Shown here: positions 35,701 through 45,836 of the stretch, piece after piece
Position numbering within the stretch: the first letter of the stretch is position 1
How the letters are laid out: each line of letters starts with the position of its first letter
DNA from: Fomes fomentarius
Taxonomy: Eukaryota; Basidiomycota; Agaricomycetes; Polyporales; Polyporaceae
Direction of reading: 5' to 3'
Assembly: GCA_022606135.1 (NCBI GenBank)
Contig: JABYQN010000005.1
Coordinates: forward strand, 1,860,001 to 1,924,000
DNA: 64,000 bases
Notes under the pieces: model-generated
What the model saw: only the letters and a program-made list of their open reading frames with translations
Database searches by the model: none
What the model was told of the DNA's origin: nothing
Program-made: the position numbers and the translations under genes

Positions 35701-36188
35701 TCTCAAATTCCCTCTCACCGACTCATACGACCATAACAGATTGGCAGATGTTCGTCGCGGCCACAGTTACGAATAACCATCTCCGTGATCAGATCATCAG
35801 CGCCGTGCTCCAGTACGCGTCGGACGGCCAGAACGCTCGGCCGTTTGGAGATCTGTATGACACCGTGAACGGCACGATGGTCCCATCGACGAACCCCTTC
35901 TTTGCTCGGCCCGTAGTTGGCGGGCATCTTGCACTAGTGAGTCGATTGTGTTCTCTGTTGCACCACCTGCGAGCTCGAGGTGCTGATTAACGGCATTGTC
36001 TGCAGTTAGCCTTGTCAGGGTCGACCTCGTCTGCCACATCACCAGGCCAAGGCTCTCCTACCGCTACTGCGCCGCCATCTAACGACAATGGTGCGGGTCC
36101 GAACATGATGTCTGTGCCGGTATTGGGAGGTGTGCTACACGGACTGAGTGTGTTTGTTGCACTAATCGGTTTCAACGCGCTCTTGTGA
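32744..36188 (+). CDS. Glutaminase A-like secreted protein with GPI signal
   Basis: A plus-strand gene with about 16 or more exons, many tiny. The start at 32744 gives MLKPTFLMALSAVLVSSIVG, a signal peptide. Family landmarks: FSPPAIPLAVKSPYVSAW; WMGVPAVPAT; TATKTVFVMTAGPVDLTVTF; HKVQVYADISGEWIA; YQVGADTDLRAQF; SDHWPVFAFAHDLG; LDYSNALQRAGTFD; VNTADAIYASWPMFLY; YPHPWGVHDMGKNYP; QWGQYLVGNALAPGY; QLVNQTNLALKGVIGIKAM; SWGLMYNLYADKLVG; DWQMFVAATVTN. These are the DUF4965/DUF5127/DUF1793-type motifs of GtaA glutaminases, which release ammonia from glutamine outside the cell. The C-terminal Ser/Thr/Pro linker and a hydrophobic tail (FVALIGFNALL) suggest a GPI anchor, which many relatives lack. Small exons at 34296-34309, 34573-34608, 34666-34692, 35275-35291, 35487-35513, 35572-35599 and 35658-35677 are required to rebuild the motifs. 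Several N-linked sites (NQS, NWT) are visible. Confidence 0.88.
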
Positions 36189-36890
36189 ATGGGGCACTCG
36201 TGGCCTCAGAATTCATAAGGTTTCAATGACTGGGAACTGGACTCGTTGATGTCATACACAGTAGCATGGGACATTGCTAGTAGCTGCAGAGATAGAGAAT
36301 GGAAAATGGAAATGGAAAGTTTCACCCAGAGAGATAAGTCCTTTGAACAGGCCAAAATAGGCCAACAACGCTTTTTCAGGACTTATGCCTGTAAACCTAA
36401 CCCAACGAACCTTGTGAAACGGAACAACCTCATCGTTTCTCCACAGGTTTCTGGGCGGAGGAAAGGATACGTTCGTTCCAGTGCTACAGTATCTACTTGG
36501 GCTGCTACCAAAACAAACACGCGCGGACGAGTTCTAGTACTTCCAATTCCACTACGTTTTCCATGGCCACGTGATTGAGGTTGGTTGAAGGCGCTTGAAT
36601 GCCACATGTCATTGTGAACTACCACCATCCTCTAAATCCTCTGATTCCTCATTCTGCATAAGGTGGTCGCATTCTTGATTGTGTTCACGGTCAGCTTCAT
36701 ACTCGGAATTAGAACAGGCGTGGCGTACTCGTCTCGTTCATCTTCAAGGTCCAGGTCTTGATGTGCCGTGCTTGACTTGGTTCAAGTGCTTTCGCACCCT
36801 CCCTCGTGTTGCTCCTATCGATCGATAACTGCAGGCCTTGGCGACATATATAAGGATTGACTGGTTCCGTACGTCCATTCCTCGCCAACC
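36189..36890. other. Intergenic with dispersed repeat and FunK1 promoter
   Basis: Contains repeat copy 2 (36291-36485). At 36843-36853 an ACATATATAAGG element, about 40 nt before the ATG at 36891, is a likely TATA box of the kinase gene. No other gene is seen. Confidence 0.55.
36291..36485. repeat. Dispersed non-coding repeat, copy 2, with hairpin arms
   Basis: The second copy of the element seen at 31619-31790, in the same orientation. It carries a perfect 9-bp inverted pair, ATAAGTCCT and AGGACTTAT, about 35 bases apart, around a GGCCAAAATAGGCC core, so a stem-loop is possible. The right end, GGTTTCTGGGCGGAGGAAA, matches copy 1. No open frame or transposase is associated, which fits a MITE- or SINE-like element. 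Confidence 0.6.
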
Positions 36891-39533
36891 ATGTCGAACA
36901 GTGATTCTGACTCTACGCCCCACACCGACGCTGTCCCTGACCCGCATGTTGCTCAGCGACGAACTCCACCGCATTCTCCTGCACTCGATCCGCACTCGAC
37001 CCCCGTCAAAGCAGGGGCTAGTGCTACACAGCACGCTGTCGACCCTCCCACTGACAAGACCCTTCGCCCCGTCATCACAGGACTTGACGCGATGGATGCC
37101 AAACTACACGAAGTATCGGTGGAAACGATGTTCCGTGACTACATCCCCGGCGACGATCCTCCTGACTCTGTCGCGGCTCGTTTCCACTATGGCCGCGATA
37201 TCGCTTCGCTATCGCCGGAATGGCAGCTCACTCCGCTGATCGTACGTTCTCCGGTGACCACCTCTATGCGTTGACCTCATCAATGTTGTTCTTGCAGTGC
37301 AAGATCTCGAAATCAGTAGCAAAGTGTGCGAAGATGGAACCCAGCATAGTCACCCGGGATCTAGCTTGGGACGCAAAGAGCAGTACTCACCGCCATGATG
37401 ACGATCGAAAGCCGCGCACTCGCGTGGATGCAGGCGTTTTTTTCGACAACGAGCGCACCAAGGAGGTCGTCACTGTCTCCCCGGAGGAATTCCTGAAAAC
37501 TACCAAGATGAGCGAGATCGCCAAGAAGAAACGCCAGGAGTACATCGGGCGATGTTCGTATGCAGACCTGGTAGTACCTATCGAAACCAAGATAGACCAC
37601 AGTCACTCCGCGTTCGAGTTCCTGCACAACGGTTTCCTCCGCACGAATACCGATGGTGGTTGCACGGCCCTCGGACAGATCGGCGAATACTGCGCGCAGG
37701 TGTTCGGTCATCAACACCGAACTCATCTCTATGCCCTCTACATCTATACAAACCAGGCGCGCATCCTCTACCTCGACCGCTCAGGCGGCATCGTTTCCCA
37801 GCCGTTCCAATGGGGCCTGAGGAAGCAACCCACCCTGCATCGGTTCTTCTGGCGCCTCGCACGGATGTCGCGTGAACAGATCGGTTTCGATCCGACGGTC
37901 GTTCCCGCCGATTCCGCGGACGTGGAGAGGATGCTCGAATACGCTACAGAAGCCCCCACCGACTACATCGAGCAGCGGATCTACCACACACTCTCATGGA
38001 ACTACGCAGCGAAGAAGTGCACGTCGACTCAGTGGCCTGCGCAACAAGTGACGGTCGAGGGACGAAAGTTCATCATCGCACGTCCGACTTTCTCCAGCCC
38101 CTCGCTCTTCGGTCGCTGCACCCGTGGCTTCCTAGCGTATGACGTTGACCATCGTACCACACGGTTTCTCAAGGACTGCTGGCGCCTCGACCACGATCGA
38201 ATACAGGCGGAGCATGATGTATACGCTAGACTGAAGGCCGCGTCCGTGCAGTGCATCATGGAATGCCTCTGTGGTGAGGACGTGGCAGATGTTGCTGGGC
38301 ACTGGCAAAGAACAGAGACTCAGCACGTCCGTAATGCCTCGCTCCCCGCTCGCGGACATTATCGTCTTCTGTTCGAGAAGGTCTGCCGGCCCCTCATTGA
38401 CTTCAACGATTTCATGGAGCTTGCGGCGTTGCTCGCCGATGCCATGACCGGTACGCACATTCACTTGCGTCAGTATCGAGGCCGAGCTAATTCAGGAACA
38501 GCTCACAAAGATGCGTGGGATAAGGCTGGAGTTTTGCACAGAGACGTCAGCGTCAACAATATCATGATCGATGAAGACGGCCGTGGTGACAAGGTTGTCC
38601 GATGTGGCGTGCTGGGAGACTGGGATCTCAGCAAGTACAAAGAGCAGATGGGTGTCGATAAGAAGCCCAGACAGCCAGACCTCACGGTGCGTTCTGCATA
38701 CCATTGGGATTGATTGCATGTCCTCATCCTTCACATCGTCGGCGGGCATAGGGCACATGGTTCTTTCGCTCTGCGCTGTCCCTTGTCTTCCCACGCAGAC
38801 CATACGAACTCTCTGACGACGTCGAGTCGTTTGCGCACATCTATCATTATTGCGTCCTTCGATTCCACATCACCAATGTCACAGACTACCTGTCACAATT
38901 CGTGATGATGACCTACGAAGCCCAAGTCATTGGCCAGGATGGGATACACACCGGTGGTCAACAGAAACTCGTGCACATGCGGGCTCGTGACCCGACTATC
39001 GAGCCAAAGAACAATGCCACTTTACTCGCACTTCTGACAGAGATCGCAGAACTGTGTTCCCTTCACTACGCTTCAGTCGATATTGCCGCTCTCAGAGCAG
39101 AATATGGTCCTAAGCCAGGCGCTCCTACTCCCGATGAATCCACCGTCCCAGAGGCTGCTCCAGGCACCATGCGCCGGAAGATGAAGGTGGTTTTCCGGGG
39201 GGGCCCGCCCCTGCCCCTACTCCCGTCCTGCCGTCTAGGAAGACCCTGCTGAACCACGATGAGCTACTCAATGTCTTTGCCTGGTATGGTGGTCTTGCAC
39301 AGAACGAAAACAAGTGCTACATTCAGTGGCCGGCAAGAGACTTGACGAAGAGCAAGGATCTGTTCAAGAACACCACTGTTGCTCCACGTTTCAACAACGC
39401 ATTCTCGTCCTCGTTTCACCTAAGTGCCGAAGGGTCGAACGAGCGGCCGGCGAAGATACGCAAGGGTAACGATGGGCAGGCGTTGCCCGGTGTCCACGAG
39501 AGCCACGACGAGGAGGAGTCTGCAGAGCAGTAG
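36891..39533 (+). CDS. FunK1-type fungal protein kinase (frame broken once near 39200)
   Basis: Starts MSNSDSDSTPHTDAVPDP, a disordered N-terminus. The FunK1 signature regions follow: VVPIETKIDHSHSAFEF; GQIGEYCAQVFGHQHRTHL; RILYLDRSGGIVSQPF; and the catalytic loop VLHRDVSVNNIMID, with GDWDLSK in place of DFG. Introns at about 37243-37297 and 38462-38510 join EWQLTPLI to CKISKS and LADAMT to AHKDAWDK; a third joins DLT to GTWFFRSALS, then PYELSDDVESFAHIYHY. Near 39197-39203 a run of seven G lies where the frame changes: upstream ends MKVVFRG, downstream continues PAPAPTPVLPSRKTLLNHDELL and ends HDEEESAEQ at 39533. One more G would restore the frame. The family is expanded in agaricomycetes; its substrates are unknown. 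Confidence 0.8.
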
Positions 39534-40716
39534 TGGGCCCGGGATGGACATTTATGTACATGTTGTATCATGATGTCGTGTGATACAGAGCTCGCTCTCG
39601 GATCCACCACATCACTCGGCGTAATCGAGAGACTGCAGTGTACGAGATGGCTTGGGTTCGCCTTCAGATTGTACGCGCGGCATTGCACTCCAGTAGAGCG
39701 AGTCTAGTGGACGCTCGTGGCGATTACGAGCCTCTAGATAGTATGTGGATGTCAATCGCACCCGCGTAGTCTCCGTGTATTACTACTTGATAGACTTGCG
39801 GCATTCGAATCCGAGTCGCTGAAAACCAGCCTGGTTGGACCTGTAGATTTGCGACAAAAGTGGTATCGGATTCCGCCCCGACCAGTGACCACAATGTGTA
39901 ATAGTGCGTCAAGCGGACTGCAAACGGTCATCACCGACATTCGATGTATTCTCTCAGTTTGAAACGGAGCGGTCGCGGAACTTGGAAGCAACTGTGAGGC
40001 TACCAGAGGCAAGCATATCTCCAGCCTGTCACTTCGTTGCTATATCGCTGGTCTTTCTCAGCCCACCGCAATGAAATCGAACTTCCCGAGCGCCGAGTTA
40101 CGGCAACATACATATGGACGGACTCGGATGGCAGCCAGATCGGCAGTGACGTCACTAAACGTCTTCCAAGGACAAGAGGCTTGCTGCCGGCAAGTTAGGA
40201 CGCACACGATAATCATCATGCATACTTGTCGTACTTCCGAAAAATCAATAAATAATGAACACACCGTGGACCAATCATACGGCAATGACGCCGTCACCGT
40301 GCTCAGGGCGATCCTCATCATCGTGTATCATGCACCCTCGCGGGAGAACAACGATAGCACAACGGGCGAACGTCATCGCTTCAGTAATCGGGGAGATCAT
40401 ATCATAGCGAACGACGAACACGACGAGGAACGATACAACAGCCTGGGCAACTATACAGCGGATACTTGTTTCGATGCATGGTGGTGGTGTCTATAGTCCG
40501 AGGCGCATGAGGACGGGTCAGAATAATGTTACAGTAACACGGTCTATGATATACGGATCACGATGCCAGTGGGTGGGGAAGGTCTCAACGTTAACAGCGA
40601 AGTCTTATAAGAGGTTCCGGCTTGAGGCTGGCTCCCAGGCCAGCCAGTGTCTCGTTTAGATGCCGTTCGAAATACGAGGGCTTTGGGACTCCGCGGGGGG
40701 TATCAAACGGTGCAGC
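39534..40716. other. Intergenic, convergent 3' regions
   Basis: Lies between the kinase stop and the stop of the coiled-coil gene. The longest frame, plus-strand 40071-40496 (141 residues), has no recognisable domain or splice context, and I treat it as chance. Nothing else is supported. Confidence 0.45.
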
Positions 40717-42678
40717 TCACGCGCGCTGCTCGGGGATCATTGGCAGAGACCGGCCAGGTTCCGAAGGGTCTCTCGGGTGGTGATTCAGCGGCCGATGGAG
40801 CCACACCAGCTTTGGGGCGGGCGAAGGCTCTCGCACAGCTTGCACGGGCTGGGGTGCCTGAATGTGCTGCTGTTGCTCTCGAGGAGGCTGCGCCGGCTGA
40901 GCGTAAATCTGGGGTGCGGGTGCGGGTGCGGGCGCGGGCGCGGGCGCAGGCTCTGGTATTGGCATCGTACGCGGCGGTGGCGGGGTCATAGCATGCAGGG
41001 GCTGAGGTGCTTGAAGCTGCGGCAGGGCCTGCAACTGGAGGCTGTTGCTCTGTTTTGAATGCGAGCGTTGCGGCTGAGGAGACGTATCGCGCTCGCGCAT
41101 CTTGCGGGTCGCCTCTACCCACCGCTTCGTGCGGTCATCATCCTAGTGCGCATAACGGAACGAACGACTAAACATGCTGTTTAGCCTGTAGAGACATGTG
41201 ATGTCCTCACCTCGTACTCGATGACGCTCCCGCGGTGGTTGTCGTGGTCCATCTCCGACTCGATGAACCGGTCGAATGCCTCCAGTGCGCGCACGCGTTC
41301 TTCCTTGCGGCCCTGTGCGTGTCCGGTATCAAAGCCCTCCTGGTATCCTGCCTTCCGGCCTTCCTCATACCCAGCCTTCCTCCCCTCATCGAATCCCGTA
41401 AGCCGCCCGCCGTTGTATCCCTCCATCCTACCCGCCTCATACCCCTCATCCCTTCCTTCTTCATACCCATCCTGACGACCCGCCTCATATCCTTCCGCTC
41501 TCCCACTCTCGAAGCCCTCATCACGACCGTCAGTGAACCTCCGCCTGACCTCCATCCTCCGCACCTCCTCCCGCCCCTGCTCTCTCGCCTGCCACTCCCT
41601 CAACGTCTGCTTCGCACTCCTCGCCTCCTCCCGGACCTCCTTCTCCGCCTGCTCAAGCTCAGCGCGGGCCCTCTCCGCTCTCGCAAGCTCCGACTGCAGC
41701 CTCCTCGCCTCGCGCTCAGCCGCATCAGCCTGCATCTGCCATCGCCTACACTCCTCCTGCGCGCGTGTGGCGTCCAGCTCGAGCTGGTGCCGCGCCGACT
41801 CGGATGCAGTGAGACGGTTGCTCAAGTCCTGCAAGCTGATCTCGGCCGTCCGCGCCCGCACCTCCGTCAGGTCTGCGCGCCGCAGCTCCTCCTCCAAGCG
41901 GGCGCCAGTCTGCCGCAGCACGGCCTTGAGGTGGCGCGCCTGCCGTTCTTCTTGCTCGAGCACCTGTGTCAGGATGGAAGCTGTGTCGTTCTCGCGGTCC
42001 CGGTCACGCTCCTTCTTGCGCGGTTTCACGGTGGACGCGGTGTCGGTCGTGCGAATGCTTGCGTTGTCGCGCTCCCCGCTGACATCGCGAGTCCTGCTAG
42101 TGTCGCGTTCGCGTTTCGACGACTCGCGGTCGCGCTCACGCTCACGCTCCGAAGGGACCTCGCTGGGAGTGTGAAGTCTCGGAGTGTGCGACGACGAGGA
42201 CGGGCGTCTTGACTTCTTGCGGTGCGAGAGGAGAGATGAAAGGATCGCAGGATCGCGCAGGATCTCGTGGATGGGGGTTGGCGACACGGCCGCTTCCCTA
42301 AGCTCGTTAAAGAGATCGATGCTGGGCACACGATCAAAAGTTGTAAGCTCCGAGTGATGGCGACTTGCGCAGTGTGAAGCGAGAGGAGAGATTGGTACAT
42401 CTGCGCAGGGAATGAACGACTTACTCGTGGGCGCCTGGCGTCTGCACGGCAGGTGGCGAAAACGACGGATACGATCGAGGAGTCAAGAAGCCTTGAGGCA
42501 GGTTAAGATTAGGGCTTTGCAGCGGGAGTGCATGCATGGGCATCCCTAGACTTGGCGTCGGGAGAGGATGGGTGTCGCGAGGGGGAGGAGTCGGAGGGAA
42601 GAGATGGGGGCCGCCCGGCGGTGGCACAGGGATGGGAGGAAGAACATCGACACTACTGGCGTCGGAGTCACTGTGCAT
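40717..42678 (-). CDS. Coiled-coil protein with nine GxxxG octapeptide repeats
   Basis: Three exons. Exon 1 (start 42678) reads MHSDSDASSVDVLPPIPVPP, Pro-rich and disordered. Exon 2 starts near 42320 with DIDLFNELREAAVSPTP, IHEILRDPAILSSLLSH, then an Arg/Glu-rich charged stretch and about 130 residues of predicted coiled coil (VLEQEERQARHLKAVLRQT to REEARSAKQTLREWQAREQ). The repeat block at 41313-41528 holds nine units of eight residues with Gly at positions 1 and 5, mostly GRxxGYEx, followed by GRKEERVRALEAFDRFIESE. Exon 3 (from about 41142) starts DDDRTKRWVEATRKM and ends in a Pro/Ala/Gln-rich tail with a run of PAPAPA type, stopping at 40717. GX3 arrays are known from Yae1/Lto1 and from bacterial FliH, where they pack helices; here the rest of the protein is unlike those. 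I do not recognise the family. A cytoskeletal or scaffold role is a guess. Confidence 0.75.
41313..41528 (-). repeat. 24-bp coding minisatellite, nine units
   Basis: Nine exact 24-bp periods code for the octads GRDEGFES, GRAEGYEA, GRQDGYEE, GRDEGYEA, GRMEGYNG, GRLTGFDE, GRKAGYEE, GRKAGYQE and GFDTGHAQ. Protein conservation is higher than DNA identity between units, which points to selection on the protein, not only to slippage. Confidence 0.9.
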
Positions 42679-44186
42679 TTGAATAGCGACACTCGAGGGC
42701 TAGAAGGGTCGGCAGCGAGAATATGGGTGGAGCTATTAGTGGAGGAATCTGGTGGGAGCGGCGCGAAGGAAAGGTATATGGAGACTATTGGTGACAGCGC
42801 CGACGGTGAGAGTGCGACCTGGCAGGAAGACTGACAGGGAGAGGGAGAGGACGAGCTAGAGTGAGCGGGACTGCCGCGTTAATAATGCCTGCGCGTGGGG
42901 AGCCGGACTCAGGGGAGCACTTGAGCCGTCGAGCTCTCGCAACGTGTTCGACATGTGCAGTCGGCAACTGTGCACGACTCGTGCAGGTAGCGATCGCGAG
43001 TCAAACGGGGTGTTTGTACAAGTGCATATGTATAGACCGGCTAATGTAAGGGAGCCTGACTGCGACGGCGGGACTCAGTCACTCGCACAGCACCGCCCCT
43101 AGGGACATCTTGAATGGACTCTCACGCATCGCACGGCGTAGAGGCCTGTAGAGGGATACAAACGCGGTGATACCAGAGAAGTGGAAATGCTGGACGCTGC
43201 TGTTTGGGAAAGGTTCGGAGGTGGAGCCGGCGAGCGCACGCACTCGCGGCGTCCTCAGGCGACCGGATGGAGGACACGGACAAGCCTGGGGAGAGGAGAT
43301 GGCCGAGGATGGCAAAGGCTTGCACTGGTATGCAGGCCGGGGTGAAGGCACTTGATGATGAGGCAAGATAGGCTTGGGACGCGTCGGAGTGCGCCGCGAC
43401 TCTCTGCGAGATCTACGCGCTGCCTCGTGTAGACTTATCATCTGCCACTTTATTCATTCGCGCACTCCAAAGCGTCACGGAGGATCGTCCATGCGCCATC
43501 AGTGGAATGATAGGCCTAGACACGTCAGGTGGGCGCTGTGAGCATCCTGCACAGAACAAGAAGGAGAGACATACCATATTTTCCACAAAAACCTCAGGGT
43601 CTCTCAACTCTCCTCAGTTCGGCCGGCACAGCTCCATGGGAGCTTTAAAAACAAATTCCTCGTGGTTTGTGCGACTCGTCGCGATACGTGAGTGCTTCTT
43701 TGGCGCTCCTATGGGCGACTTTAGTGACAAGGGCCTAAGCCTTGCTTCCTCTTGCCACGCATTGACAGCATTCCGGGTGTGCAGTAGATGCGACATGAAC
43801 GGGTAATCGGGTAACAGCGTAGAGGAAAGAGCGGACGGGGTGTCGCCGTGTCGGTCGCATCAGCTTGTGGCCTATATACCCTCACGTGCTACGATCGTGA
43901 TGACGTCGTTCGATATCAAGCGAAGTTGTTGTCCGATTTAGTGCGTTCTGCACCCCAGCACCGCACCGTTCAGAATCAAAGCGAGAATTGATTATATCAT
44001 CAGTTTGCGTTAGTTACAACAGCATAAATAAGAGAGGTGACTCTCTGGACCAATATACAAAAGGAGCAGCATCCAAGTACACTTCTTCCAACATTTACAC
44101 CGTCATGCAGTCTGCGCACATCCACGTCCACGAGCGAGACCAAGCACTCCCGAAATATCGTCCACTGCAGGGTGCGAGAACACGCC
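42679..44186. other. Intergenic, possibly small unrecognised genes
   Basis: Two minus-strand frames stand out: 43614-43796 (MSHLLHTRNAVNAWQEEAR) and 43079-43441 (MISLHEAARRSRRESRRTP). They have no domain or signal peptide, and I could not build a convincing exon chain. The left part is the 5' region of the coiled-coil gene; the right part is the 3' side of the amidohydrolase-like gene. Confidence 0.35.
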
Positions 44187-45785
44187 CTATGACGACCCGC
44201 CATATACGTGCTTCGCGTTGTGTGAGAACACCGCGTCCAACGCGTCCTGCTCGACGCCAAGCTCCGCAAAGCTCTCGCGCGCGATCTCGTACCAATCGCC
44301 CGCGCTGCTCGCCGGCGACGCGCCCGTTAATGGCGCGCCCGCGGACGACCCAAACAAGATGCGCTGGAAGCCGAACGCCTCGACCGCGGGACCTACGTAC
44401 ATCTTGATCCTGCGCTTCCACTCGTCCTTCTCCCTCTCGGCAGCACGCGCCGCCCTCTCCGCCTCATCGTTCCGGCCCTCTTCCGTTTCACGCGGGGGCG
44501 CAGGCGTTGCGGGTGTGGGCGCGTTCCACGCTGGCGGGAGGAAGTTCACGTATAGGTTGGCGAAGAGCGAGAGCGACGCAGTGTGGCTCTGGTAGCTCCG
44601 GTACTTCGGATGGGTGAGGAGCGTGACGAGTGGGATAGTAAGGTCGTCTGGTGGCGGTAGGATGTTCGCTACATGACATGACGGAGTCAGCGATCAGGGT
44701 CATCCATGAGATTTATGAGCAAGAACGGCAGGAAAGCTGTGTCGCGGAGCTCGATATTTCAGGCTATGCGGATACGTCATGATATGGACGAGAGGCTCGT
44801 TGCTACCTCTACGGCGTTTGCTTGAGCATGTCACAATAATTGCGCTGACCGGATGCGCTTATGCTAAGGAATCCGATCGCCATTCATCGCGAGTTGGTGG
44901 AGTCGGGTAGCAGCAATGTATGCGTGCATTCAGTAGAACACATCACGTATGGGGGCGGTCATCCGGCGTATGGGCGGCTCCAACGCGGCCGATGAATTCC
45001 AGAGTTAAAGGACTACTCACTGAGAACGATTTTGCCCTTGGCTTCTGGGGCAGCAGTCGCCTGGGTAAGGAAATCCTCGAAAGTTTCCCATCCGCTCTCT
45101 TGCTGGAGATCCGTCTGAACATCAATGGTCACAGTGAAGCCCTGTCCGAGAGCCCACGCGAGAGCATCAATCGCAGGTTGGGAAGGCGTGGCGAAGACGG
45201 TAGAAAGGACGATCGCGGGTTTTGATGAGCTTCCGGAAGCGAGGTACGAGGGTGGTGAAGCAGGCACGCCATCTTCAAGTTTGAATGGGACGGCGATTGC
45301 AAGGACGGGCGTTGTTGAAGAAGCCGCACTGGGGGAGGAGCAACACCATAGATAAGCAACAAACTCCAGGGCCCCGAGCCGACGCCGTACGCCGTACGGC
45401 AAGGCGCCGCAGCGACGCGTCGAGGGCACGGGATAAGCGAAATGAGGTCGGGTAAACAAGAGACTCACTCCTGAACGACCTTCTCGACATCTGCAGCCTG
45501 TGCGCCGTGGAGGGAGAGAACGACGCCGTTTATCCGCCCGCCGAGGTTCTGGCCCGCTTGCGACTTCCAAGTGGAGAGATCGCCGTTTGCAGCGATGACG
45601 TGGGCGTCGACGATCTCCTCTGGATGGAGGGCGCTCGGGCTTGGGAGCAGGGGGAACTTGTCAGACGTGCCGGTGTTGGGCGGAGTAAAGACGGAGAGGG
45701 GGAGCGTTGGGAGCTGCTTGGGCCCTTTGCGGCGTGCGCCGACGCCGGGCGACTTGGGGGTCGGGGGTAGTTCAACGACACTCAT
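44187..45785 (-). CDS. Amidohydrolase-fold protein lacking the metal-binding motif
   Basis: Start at 45785 gives MSVVELPPTPKSPGVG. After an unstructured leader it reads EEIVDAHVIAANGDLSTW, where active amidohydrolases have HxH after the first strand; here only one His remains. Exon 2 (AASSTTPVLAIAVPFKLEDG, then PAIDALAWALGQGFTVTID) and exon 3 (ILPPPDDLTIPLVTLLTHP, ANLYVNFLPP, VEAFGFQRILFGSSAGAP, ending LDAVFSHNAKHVYGGSS at 44187) follow the order of amidohydrolase-2 TIM-barrel proteins. The usual catalytic Asp in FGSD is Ser (FGSS). Introns begin GTGAGT (near 45470) and a similar donor near 45020. It may be a non-catalytic relative or an enzyme with a different mechanism. Location is probably cytosolic. 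Assignment to the fold rests on the C-terminal motif. Confidence 0.5.
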
Positions 45786-45796
45786 CGTGGTAGTTA

Positions 45797-45797
45797 G

Positions 45798-45829
<32 letters not shown>

Positions 45830-45836
45830 GGTGGTT
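45797..45836. repeat. Trinucleotide repeat in the 5' leader
   Basis: On the mRNA strand this reads about six ACC units followed by about five AAC units, ending roughly a dozen bases before the ATG of the minus-strand gene at 45785. It should lie in the 5' untranslated region or core promoter. Confidence 0.85.

Noticed and set aside
40071..40496. Plus-strand frame of 141 codons between the kinase and the coiled-coil gene
   Set aside because: Mixed, low-quality composition with no recognisable motif and no splice sites leading to further coding sequence.
41235..42212. Plus-strand frame of 325 codons rich in Leu, Pro and Arg
   Set aside because: It is the antisense of the Glu/Arg-rich coiled coil and octad repeat on the minus strand, which has the better protein features and splice sites.
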